From NCBI GenBank assembly GCA_946186115.1, contig CAMHLV010000007.1, positions 1 through 64,000 of the forward strand: 64,000 nt of DNA, in the 5' to 3' direction. This document shows, piece after piece, positions 17,918-25,879 of the stretch (position 1 is its first letter; each line of letters begins with the position of its first letter). The DNA is from an uncultured Prevotella sp. GTDB taxonomy: Bacteria > Bacteroidota > Bacteroidia > Bacteroidales > Bacteroidaceae. The notes beneath the pieces were generated by a model, which had not been told where the DNA came from, did no database searches, and saw nothing but the letters and a program-made list of their open reading frames with translations. A program made the translations under genes and the position numbers.

Positions 17918-19174
17918 ATGAATCAAATAAATGACTATGAAATAATGGCTCCTGTGGGTAGCCGCGACTCGTTGGCCGCAGCCTTGAAAGCTGGAGCCGA
18001 CTCGGTTTATTTCGGTGTGGAACAGCTGAACATGCGGTCGCACTCGGCTAATCATTTTACCATTGACGACCTGCGTGAAATCGCTGCCACATGTAATGAG
18101 CGGGGGGTGAAGACATATCTCACCGTAAACACCATTATATATGGAGAGGACATTCCGCTGATGCATCAGATAGTAGATGCTGCACATGAGGCCGGCATCA
18201 CTGCAGTAATTGCCTGCGATATTGCTGTGATGCAGTATTGCAGGAGCAAGGGAGTAGAGGTGCACCTTTCAACGCAACTGAATATCTCGAACATCGAGGC
18301 ACTGCGCTTCTATGCCCAGTTTGCCGACGTTGTTGTGCTGGCCCGCGAACTTAATATGGACCAGGTGGCCGACATATACCGCCAGATAGAGGAACAGAAT
18401 ATCTGCGGTCCGTCGGGTAAGTTGGTGCGCATTGAGATGTTCTGCCACGGAGCTCTCTGCATGGCGGTAAGCGGCAAGTGCTATATGAGTCTTGACAATA
18501 CCGGTCGCTCTGCCAACCGTGGAGCCTGTATGCAGATTTGCCGCCGCTCGTATCTGGTGACCGACCGCGAGACAGGCGCAGAACTGGAGATAGATAATAA
18601 GTACATTATGTCGCCCAAGGACCTCAAGACAATACGTTTCATCGACCGGATGATGAAGGCCGGAGTTCGTGTGTTCAAGATTGAGGGTCGTGCCCGAGGA
18701 CCTGAATATGTGTTAACTGTAGTGCAGTGTTATAAGGAGGCTATTAAGTCGGTATTGGACGGAACCTTCACCGATGACCGCAAGGATATGTGGGACGAGC
18801 GTTTGGCTACGGTCTTCAACCGCGGCTTTTGGGATGGCTACTATCAGGGGCAGAAGTTGGGCGAGTGGAACAAGAACTATGGTTCAAATGCCACAGAACG
18901 TAAACAGTATATAGGAAAGGGTGTGAAGTACTTCTCGCGTCTGGGTGTGGCGGAGTTTACCGTTGAGGCCGACACTTTCAGCGTGGGTGACAAGATGCTT
19001 ATCACTGGTCCTACAACGGGAGCCCTTTATGTTACCGTTGATGAAATCCACGACGACGAATCTTCAATACAGACTGCACAACAGGGTACGCGAGTAAGCA
19101 TTAAGGTGCCAGAAAAGGTACGACCCAGCGACAAACTATTCAAGATAGTGAGTGCTGACAAGCCTGCTGAATGA
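17918..19174 (+). CDS. U32 family protein, TrhP/YegQ-like tRNA hydroxylation factor
   Basis: The 418-aa cytoplasmic protein starts YEIMAPVGSRDSLAAALKAGADSVYFGV, the usual U32 N-terminus. It carries the signature MFCHGALCMAVSGKCYMS...NRGACMQICRR with four conserved cysteines thought to bind an iron-sulfur cluster. U32 proteins of this length act in prephenate-dependent hydroxylation of U34 in tRNA (TrhP) or of 23S rRNA (RlhA), although they are often annotated as peptidases. I chose ATG 17918 because the conserved domain begins there and the promoter overlaps the longer frame. It converges with the dGTPase gene, leaving one base between stops. Confidence 0.85.
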   Translation: MNQINDYEIMAPVGSRDSLAAALKAGADSVYFGVEQLNMRSHSANHFTIDDLREIAATCNERGVKTYLTVNTIIYGEDIPLMHQIVDAAHEAGITAVIACDIAVMQYCRSKGVEVHLSTQLNISNIEALRFYAQFADVVVLARELNMDQVADIYRQIEEQNICGPSGKLVRIEMFCHGALCMAVSGKCYMSLDNTGRSANRGACMQICRRSYLVTDRETGAELEIDNKYIMSPKDLKTIRFIDRMMKAGVRVFKIEGRARGPEYVLTVVQCYKEAIKSVLDGTFTDDRKDMWDERLATVFNRGFWDGYYQGQKLGEWNKNYGSNATERKQYIGKGVKYFSRLGVAEFTVEADTFSVGDKMLITGPTTGALYVTVDEIHDDESSIQTAQQGTRVSIKVPEKVRPSDKLFKIVSADKPAE

Positions 19175-19175
19175 A

Positions 19176-20519
19176 TCAGACAATAGGCAGAGATATTCCG
19201 TTTATCTTCTGGTAAACATCAAGGGCATAGACATCGGTCATTCCTGAGATGTAGTCGATGACTGCCATAAGGCGGTCTTCCAGACTGTCGGCATTGATGT
19301 CGTACTGGCTCGATACGCGACTTATGAGTTGTTGTGAATAATAACGGTCGGGGTGCATCACGGCCTCGGTCATCTTATCCATCAGTGTTGCCATAATCTG
19401 ATAACCAGACAGTTCTACATCGAGAACGGGGCGGCTCTTATAGATGCTCTCTACCGAGAGGTCGGCACAGCGGCGGTAGGCATCGCGCTGACGGGGACTG
19501 ATATGGTCGATAAGGCTTCCTTCAAACGTGCCGCTAAGTATCTCGTCCTCATGCTCTACAAAAGTGGTAACACACTCATTCTCAAGTTTACCGATGACGC
19601 AGGCCCTCAGGTAAACAATTTTCTCGTTTTCATCGGTCAGTTGCTCGTCGTCGATACGCTGTAGTATGTGTCTTCTTGTCTCTTCGTCGAAGAAGTTAAG
19701 GAACAGGCTCGACACGGTGTCGAACGACAGTATCTTTAATTTATGGGCGTCTTCAAGGTCCATTATCTCATAGCAGATGTCGTCGGCAGCCTCAACAAGA
19801 TATACCAATGGGTGGCGCGCATAGCGCAGCGGAGCACCATCGGCAGATAGGCGTATGATGCCAAGGTCTTCTGCCATGCGCTGATAGGTGGGCTGCTCGC
19901 TGACAAAGAATCCGAACTTGCCCTTACGGCTGGGAGCCATTGAGGAGAATGGGTATTTCACGATACTGGCAATGGTGGAGTAGGTCATTACGAAGCCACC
20001 AGGCCTGCGACCTTTGAACTGGTGTGTCAGCAAGCGGAAGGCATTGGCATTACCCTCGAAATGGGTGATGTCAGACCAGAACACTTCAGACACCATTGAC
20101 CTCAGACTGCTGCCGTTCCCCTCAGTAAAGAATGTCTGTATGGCTTTCTCGCCAGAATGACCGAAAGGCGGATTACCTAAGTCGTGAGCCAGACATGCCG
20201 TGGCAACTATCTGGCCTATTTCCTCAAACTGAGTACCACGTAATTCTGGTCGCCGTCCGTTGATGATGCATTGTGCCACATCGTTGCCTAACGACATGCC
20301 AACGCTGGCTACTTCAAGAGAGTGTGTCAGCCGGTTGTGAACAAATACGCTGCCTGGGAGCGGGAATACCTGTGTCTTGTTCTGAAGCCTACGGAATGGT
20401 GCCGAGAATATCAGCCTGTCGTAGTCGCGCTTGAATTCCGTACGGTCGTCATGACGCTCCACATGGCGGTGCTCTTGTCCCAAACGTTTGTTGGATATTA
20501 GTCTTTTCCAGTCCATCAT
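19176..20519 (-). CDS. dgt: Deoxyguanosinetriphosphate triphosphohydrolase (dGTPase)
   Basis: The 447-aa protein belongs to the HD-domain dGTPases, which split dGTP into deoxyguanosine and triphosphate. Visible motifs are APFRRLQNKTQVFPL, NRLTHSLEVASVG, and ACLAHDLGNPPFGHSGE with the metal-binding His-Asp pair. The central region and the C-terminal ELSGYQIMATLMDKM are typical of the family. I start at ATG 20519 (a second ATG follows at 20516) because the upstream extension contains the promoter. The -7 element ends 5 nt before this ATG. It is a single-gene unit. Confidence 0.92.
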   Translation of the reverse strand: MMDWKRLISNKRLGQEHRHVERHDDRTEFKRDYDRLIFSAPFRRLQNKTQVFPLPGSVFVHNRLTHSLEVASVGMSLGNDVAQCIINGRRPELRGTQFEEIGQIVATACLAHDLGNPPFGHSGEKAIQTFFTEGNGSSLRSMVSEVFWSDITHFEGNANAFRLLTHQFKGRRPGGFVMTYSTIASIVKYPFSSMAPSRKGKFGFFVSEQPTYQRMAEDLGIIRLSADGAPLRYARHPLVYLVEAADDICYEIMDLEDAHKLKILSFDTVSSLFLNFFDEETRRHILQRIDDEQLTDENEKIVYLRACVIGKLENECVTTFVEHEDEILSGTFEGSLIDHISPRQRDAYRRCADLSVESIYKSRPVLDVELSGYQIMATLMDKMTEAVMHPDRYYSQQLISRVSSQYDINADSLEDRLMAVIDYISGMTDVYALDVYQKINGISLPIV

Positions 20520-20524
20520 GGGTG

Positions 20525-20555
20525 CAAAGTTACGAAAAAACGAGTGAAATGCAAA
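20525..20555 (-). promoter_or_regulatory. dgt promoter
   Basis: On the minus strand TTTG (20552-20555), a 19-nt spacer and TAACTTTG (20525-20532). The ATG follows after 5 nt. The spacer CATTTCACTCGTTTTTTCG resembles those of cysS and the kelch gene. Confidence 0.75.
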
Positions 20556-20663
20556 AGGAAAGCAGCTTTTCTTTTCATTTCTGAGTGACAGTAACTTTGC
20601 CATCTTTTGTTGTCAGAGTTACGAAATTATTTCATTTCTGTTTCTTGATTACAATATTTTTAT

Positions 20664-20671
20664 TAACTTTG
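20664..20671 (+). promoter_or_regulatory. -7 element of the GH35-like gene
   Basis: TAACTTTG lies 8 nt before the ATG at 20680. The -33 region (TTTC at 20641) is only a partial match. Confidence 0.5.
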
Positions 20672-20679
20672 CATCAAAG

Positions 20680-22338
20680 ATGGCGAAGAAAAATAATATT
20701 ATGAGAAAGAAACTACTAATACTACTACTATGTATGGCAACAACCATACAGGCTCAAGACTTATTCATCTTAGGGGGCGAATTGAGTAACTCGGCAGCAA
20801 CAAGTGTTGAGGATATTGACGAGGTGATGCCACGTATGAAGACCTTAGGGCTGAATACTGTGCTGGTGCCTGCTTACTGGGAATTTTTAGAACCTTCAGA
20901 GGGGGTGTTTGACTTCACACTTATCGACCGAACGGTGATGAGGGCTCGCGAGAATAAGCTGAACATTGTTTTTCTTTGGTTTGGGGCATGGAAGAATTCA
21001 ATGTCATGCTATGCTCCATTGTGGTTTAAAAAAGATACCAAGCGCTTTCCTCGTGCCCGTACCCATGAAGGGAAACCCCTTGAGATTGCCAGTTGTTTCT
21101 CAGAGGAAGTTTTCAATGCCGACAACAAGGCTTTTGGTAAACTGATGCAACATATCAGCGAGAGTGCCAGCGACGTGGTTACGATGGTACAGGTAGAGAA
21201 CGAAATCGGTATGCTGGAGGATGCCCGCGACCATTCAAGGTTGGCTGAAGATATGTATAAGATAGGTGTACCACAGGAACTCATGAACTATCTGAAAAAG
21301 AATGAGAAGAATCTGCATCCGTGGCTGAAAGAAAGACTGAATACTAAGATTGAAAAAGTCAAAAAACAAAACCCCACCTGGACATCAGTATTCGGTGATG
21401 ATATTTTTACCGACGAAATATTCATGGCATATTATTATGCTAAATATGTGGGGCGGCTGTGCCAGACAGCACGTAAATACACTCAGATACCACTCTATGT
21501 CAATGCTGCCATGAACAGCCGTGGACGTAAGCCGGGACAATATCCATCGGCAGGTCCGTTGGCTCACCTTATAGACTTATGGCATGCAGGTGCCCCACAG
21601 TTACTCTGTCTGGCTCCTGATATTTACGACACAGGATTCAAGTCGTGGGCAGATCAGTATGCCCTTAGCAACAACCCTCTGTTCATACCGGAGAGTCGCT
21701 GCTGCGAGAATAGCGGTGCACGTGCTATGTATGCCTTCGGAGAACATAAGGCATTAGGATTCTCGCCTTTCGCAATTGATCAGGCTTCTTCCTGCGAGAC
21801 AGAGAGCATAACTAAGGCTTATAGTCTGTTGCGTCAACTGAAGTGTCAGGCAAAATCATGGGGGCTTCTTTTCGACCAGCAGGATAAGGAACGAATCATT
21901 ACCGACGACGGCATGGCCATTACCTGCTGGCACTACTTCACTTTGCCTTGGGACCCACGGGCTACCGATGGCTCGAAATGGCCAGAAGGAGGTGCAATCT
22001 TAATGAGGCTCTCAAACAATGAATATCTGCTGGCAGGTACGGGAGTTGTAGTGGCCTTTGCCTCAGAATACGAGAAAGCCCGTGAGCAGCAGAAAGTCCT
22101 GGGTGAGGATGGCTTTGCCATTGCAGGCACTGGAGACGAGGGAACAATGGTAAAAGATGAAATATTCAAAGGACAGCGAATCGGCATAGGCCATGTTGAC
22201 GAAGTAAGTATCGACGATTCCGGGCAGATGAGATACCTGAGGCGGAACAACGGCGATCAGGATCATCAGGGTCGGCATGTGCGCATAGCTTGCGGAGAAT
22301 GGAAAATACTGCATATTAGCCTGTATCGCTATAATTGA
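20680..22338 (+). CDS. Exported GH35-type beta-galactosidase-like glycosidase (DUF5597 type)
   Basis: The 552-aa protein has a signal peptide in residues 8-25 (MRKKLLILLLCMATTIQAQ). If translation starts at the inner ATG (20701) it is 545 aa. The TIM barrel shows LNTVLVPAYWEFLEPSEGVFDF and the acid/base region VQVENEIG (Glu175), typical of GH35. The second catalytic Glu is probably in LFIPESRC. The C-terminal part fits the DUF5597 domain attached to GH35-like enzymes of Bacteroidetes. The substrate is likely a beta-galactoside or related side chain of pectin; this is inferred from family and setting. It has its own promoter. Confidence 0.8.
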   Translation: MAKKNNIMRKKLLILLLCMATTIQAQDLFILGGELSNSAATSVEDIDEVMPRMKTLGLNTVLVPAYWEFLEPSEGVFDFTLIDRTVMRARENKLNIVFLWFGAWKNSMSCYAPLWFKKDTKRFPRARTHEGKPLEIASCFSEEVFNADNKAFGKLMQHISESASDVVTMVQVENEIGMLEDARDHSRLAEDMYKIGVPQELMNYLKKNEKNLHPWLKERLNTKIEKVKKQNPTWTSVFGDDIFTDEIFMAYYYAKYVGRLCQTARKYTQIPLYVNAAMNSRGRKPGQYPSAGPLAHLIDLWHAGAPQLLCLAPDIYDTGFKSWADQYALSNNPLFIPESRCCENSGARAMYAFGEHKALGFSPFAIDQASSCETESITKAYSLLRQLKCQAKSWGLLFDQQDKERIITDDGMAITCWHYFTLPWDPRATDGSKWPEGGAILMRLSNNEYLLAGTGVVVAFASEYEKAREQQKVLGEDGFAIAGTGDEGTMVKDEIFKGQRIGIGHVDEVSIDDSGQMRYLRRNNGDQDHQGRHVRIACGEWKILHISLYRYN

Positions 22339-22380
22339 ACATGTGGTAAGGTATTTAATACATATAATTTTAATAATATG

Positions 22381-22412
22381 TTTGGTACATTAATTGTTTT
22401 TTAGTATATTTG
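22381..22412 (+). promoter_or_regulatory. Promoter of the sensor pair
   Basis: TTTG (22381-22384), a 20-nt spacer and TATATTTG (22405-22412). The ATG at 22420 follows after 7 nt, giving a leaderless or very short leader. Confidence 0.75.
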
Positions 22413-22419
22413 CAACGAA

Positions 22420-23922
22420 ATGATACGATTGAACAAGTTTGTTACCAGAACCTTATCCATACGTATCAGTTTGATGGTCGTATTAGCGATAGCTACGCTG
22501 CTGATGGCGGCGCTATTCATCATGTTTCGATATTCACGAAAAGCTGTGAAAGATGAGGCTATTCATAAGGCCACTCAGAAACTTGAAGCAACAGTACAAC
22601 ATATAGACAATATTTTGCTTAGCGTGGAGCAGGCATCGGGTAATATCTACTTCGAAGTGCTTCCGCAACTGCAACAGAAGGAAAAAATGTACGTCTATAG
22701 CCGTAAGTTGGTTGAGAATAATCCATACATCGTAGGGTGTGCCATTGCCTTTGAACCTTATTACTATAAGGAGTATGGACAATATTTCATGGCCTATTTC
22801 CATCGTGCTGTCTCTGATGTCCCCAATGCATCAAACGACAACATCATTCAGGCAGAGACCTTTGGCCTCAAACCATATACGGAACAGACTTGGTACACAA
22901 TACCCATAGAGAAGAAACATCCATGCTGGATTAACCCCCTTAAAGACAATGATACAGAAGGTGAGGCTATAATAACCTTCAGTTTACCCATATTTAATCA
23001 GGAGCGGAGAGTGATAGGCGTGCTGGCTGTAGATGTTTCACTGGCAGTGCTCTCAAAAGTGGTTTTGGCAGCCAAGCCGTCACCGCACTCATACGCTACG
23101 CTTTTGGGCAGTGACGGCTCGTACATTGTTCATCCTGACAGCACTATACTTCAGCACCGCACTTCTGAGAAAGACGTGATGAGTGGCAGCGACTCCTCAA
23201 TAGGCAAGGCAGCACTGGCAATGATGGCCGGCGAGACAGGCTATAAGCTCATCAGACAAAATGGTTCCAATAGTTATGTTTTTTACAAACCCTTCACCCT
23301 CTCAAAGGTGCCAGGGCGTGCTGATCAGGATCTGAACTGGAGTGTGGCCATTGTCTATCCCGAGGACGATATCTTCGGCGAATACAATCAGCTGCTACAT
23401 GTTGTCCTGTTGATAGCCTTTGTAGGTCTGTTGTTGCTGTTGGTTCTCTCACAGATAATAACCCATAGGCAGTTACAACCGCTAGGAGTGCTGACGAAAA
23501 TGGCAAAGAGAATAGCAGACGGGCACTATGACGAGACTGTCGCCGACACCAGACAACACGATGAAGTTGGGCGGCTGCAGGCTCATTTCGTGTTGATGCA
23601 GCAGGCACTGGCTAACCACATGGGAGAAATGGAACGACTCACAAAGACACTTGAAGAGCGTGGTGAGGTGCTGAGCAAAGCCTATGAACAAGCCCAAGAG
23701 GCAGACCGCATGAAAACGGCATTCCTGCACCACATGACTAACCAGATGATACAGCCTGTGAATAATATTTACGACCATGTTGTCAGACTGCATGAGCATG
23801 GAAAGGAGATGCAACAGGAAGAAGCCAACCAGTTGGTGAATGACATACTGCAGCAAGGTACGATAACCACCGACTTGCTGAATGAGATGCTCGAAGCCTC
23901 GAAGAAAGAAATAAAGAAGTAG
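22420..23922 (+). CDS. Cache-HAMP membrane sensor with degenerate histidine-kinase module
   Basis: The 500-aa protein has a first membrane segment (about 17-37), a periplasmic double-Cache-like domain (about 60-325; WYTIPIEKKHPCWINPL, VIGVLAVDVSLAVLSKVV), a second membrane segment (about 328-347), a HAMP linker (QLQPLGVLTKMAKRIADGHY) and a coiled coil. It then has a HisKA-like helix KTAFLHHMTNQMIQPVN. The phosphoacceptor His of the neighbouring kinase is Asn441 here (codon AAC at 23740-23742), and the protein ends without an ATPase domain. It cannot be an ordinary kinase. It is paralogous to the next gene, which starts 4 nt later, so it may work as a receptor or partner for it. Confidence 0.85.
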   Translation: MIRLNKFVTRTLSIRISLMVVLAIATLLMAALFIMFRYSRKAVKDEAIHKATQKLEATVQHIDNILLSVEQASGNIYFEVLPQLQQKEKMYVYSRKLVENNPYIVGCAIAFEPYYYKEYGQYFMAYFHRAVSDVPNASNDNIIQAETFGLKPYTEQTWYTIPIEKKHPCWINPLKDNDTEGEAIITFSLPIFNQERRVIGVLAVDVSLAVLSKVVLAAKPSPHSYATLLGSDGSYIVHPDSTILQHRTSEKDVMSGSDSSIGKAALAMMAGETGYKLIRQNGSNSYVFYKPFTLSKVPGRADQDLNWSVAIVYPEDDIFGEYNQLLHVVLLIAFVGLLLLLVLSQIITHRQLQPLGVLTKMAKRIADGHYDETVADTRQHDEVGRLQAHFVLMQQALANHMGEMERLTKTLEERGEVLSKAYEQAQEADRMKTAFLHHMTNQMIQPVNNIYDHVVRLHEHGKEMQQEEANQLVNDILQQGTITTDLLNEMLEASKKEIKK

Positions 23923-23926
23923 AATT

Positions 23927-25837
23927 ATGAGAAGGCTCATCAGACGTATCAGACAATCGCTGTCAGTAAAGCTCAGCATCGGTATTCTGCTGATGGCTTT
24001 TCCTATATTCGTATTATCGCTGGGAATATTATTCATGCAGTCGAGGCATATAGTCAAACAAGAGGCTGCTGAACGCGTTACCAGTGTGCTTAACACCACG
24101 TCGCAGCGCGTCAATAGATTCCTGCTGACTATAGAAACAGCTACAAACAACATTGACTGGCTCGTAACCGCGAACCTTCGGCCCGAGGCACTTCTTGAGT
24201 ATTCGAATCGTATCGTAAGGCTGAATGCCAATGTCAGCGGATGCTCCATAACTACCGAACCCGACATTTTCTCAGAACAGGGCAGATACTTCTCTGCTTA
24301 TTCAGTACGTCAAGGCGACAGTGTCATCACAGTGCGAGAGGGTAAATACGACTACTTCGAAAAGGAATGGTATAAGAGACCAAGCAATTTAGGTAAGGCC
24401 TGCTGGATCGATCCTTTCGACGATTACAACGAGGGCACGCTTTCTGCCTCTGGCAAGATAGCTTCATACAGCAAGCCTCTATATACAGAAGATGGCCGAT
24501 TTGTTGGCGTCATCTCTACCGACTTGTCGCTTAATAGTCTGTCGGAGGTAATACAAGCAGAGAAGCCATATCCAAATGCATATTTTCTTATGTTGGGCGA
24601 GGACGGGCAAATCTTTGTTCATCCAGACTCCGCTCGACTCGTCGATCGGACTATCTTTAGCGGTATGGATACTCGGCATAATGTCGAAGTTATTGCTTTA
24701 GGGCATGAGATGACAACAGGAAAGAGCGGATTTATGAGAGTTACCGTTGGCGACCAGCCCTGCCTGGTGTGCTATCAGCCTGTGGCTGGCACAAATTGGA
24801 GTCTGGCTATAGTCTGTCCTGATAGTGACATTCTTAGAAACTATTATAAACTGACATATATTATTTGTCCGCTGCTTGTTATCGGACTCTTGCTTATATT
24901 ATTCTTCTGTCGCAGGATAGTGAAACATGCCCTCAGTCCACTTAACCAACTTGAGAATCAGATGCAAATTATTGCCGAGGGCAAATATGATGAGAAGATA
25001 CCTCACATAAAGCGAAGAGATGTAGTGGGACTTCTTCAGAATAGTTTCGCCACGATGCAGGAGTCACTGGAACGTCATGTCGGAAACATCCGTCAGATGA
25101 ACGAGCAGGCTGTACAGCGCAATGAGGAGTTGGCAAAGGCCAATAAGCTGGCAGAGGAGGCTGGCAGGCAAAAGACAGCGTTCATTCAGAACATGACTCA
25201 CCAGATACGTACTCCGTTAAATGTCATTATGGGTTTTGCTCAAGTACTGCGTGATAGTATAAAAACTATGTCAAACGAAGACTCTAAGAGAATTACATCG
25301 GTAATGCAGCATAATTCCATGACGCTTACGCGTATGGTGTTAATGCTTTATGACAGTTCTGACAGCGGACTCTCAGAAGAACTAGAGGATATAAATCGCG
25401 AGAATGTTTCGTGTAATGAGATAGCGCGTGAGAGTATAGAGTACACAAATTTGTATTATCCTAATTTGAAGATTGGTTTCCAGACTTCTGTTCCCGACTC
25501 GTTCTGCATTTTTACCAGTCGCCTCTATCTGATGCGTAGTCTGCGAGAGATTCTCTATAACTCTGCCAAATACTCTGACGGCAAGAATATCCTGCTTAGT
25601 GTGGCTGAAACAGCCGATACTATCCGATTTGTTTTCCAGGATACCGGACCTGGCATTGATGAGTACTATCATGAACAGATATACGTTCCTTTCAGCAAAA
25701 TTAATGAATTATCGGAAGGACTTGGACTGGGACTTCCACTTGCCAAGCGCCACTGCGTAAATCTTGGGGGAGACCTGTATCTCGATACGAGTTATCACGA
25801 AGGATGCCGATTTGTTATTGAGTTTCCTAAGCAATAG
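23927..25837 (+). CDS. Cache-HAMP sensor histidine kinase
   Basis: The 636-aa protein has the same plan as the upstream paralog: membrane segments near residues 17-37 and 307-327, a periplasmic Cache domain (WYKRPSNLGKACWIDPF, FVGVISTDLSLNSLSEV), HAMP (LSPLNQLENQMQIIAEGKY) and a coiled coil. Unlike its neighbour it has an intact HisKA box with His425 (NMTHQIRTPLN) and a full ATPase domain: N-box REILYNSAKYSD, G1 DTGPGI, F-box YVPFSK and G2 GLGLGLPLAK. It should autophosphorylate in response to a periplasmic ligand. No response regulator lies in the window, so the output partner is unknown. Confidence 0.92.
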   Translation: MRRLIRRIRQSLSVKLSIGILLMAFPIFVLSLGILFMQSRHIVKQEAAERVTSVLNTTSQRVNRFLLTIETATNNIDWLVTANLRPEALLEYSNRIVRLNANVSGCSITTEPDIFSEQGRYFSAYSVRQGDSVITVREGKYDYFEKEWYKRPSNLGKACWIDPFDDYNEGTLSASGKIASYSKPLYTEDGRFVGVISTDLSLNSLSEVIQAEKPYPNAYFLMLGEDGQIFVHPDSARLVDRTIFSGMDTRHNVEVIALGHEMTTGKSGFMRVTVGDQPCLVCYQPVAGTNWSLAIVCPDSDILRNYYKLTYIICPLLVIGLLLILFFCRRIVKHALSPLNQLENQMQIIAEGKYDEKIPHIKRRDVVGLLQNSFATMQESLERHVGNIRQMNEQAVQRNEELAKANKLAEEAGRQKTAFIQNMTHQIRTPLNVIMGFAQVLRDSIKTMSNEDSKRITSVMQHNSMTLTRMVLMLYDSSDSGLSEELEDINRENVSCNEIARESIEYTNLYYPNLKIGFQTSVPDSFCIFTSRLYLMRSLREILYNSAKYSDGKNILLSVAETADTIRFVFQDTGPGIDEYYHEQIYVPFSKINELSEGLGLGLPLAKRHCVNLGGDLYLDTSYHEGCRFVIEFPKQ

Positions 25838-25879
25838 TCTGTATCCGTTTTTAATGTCTAATCTATAAAACACATAAAT

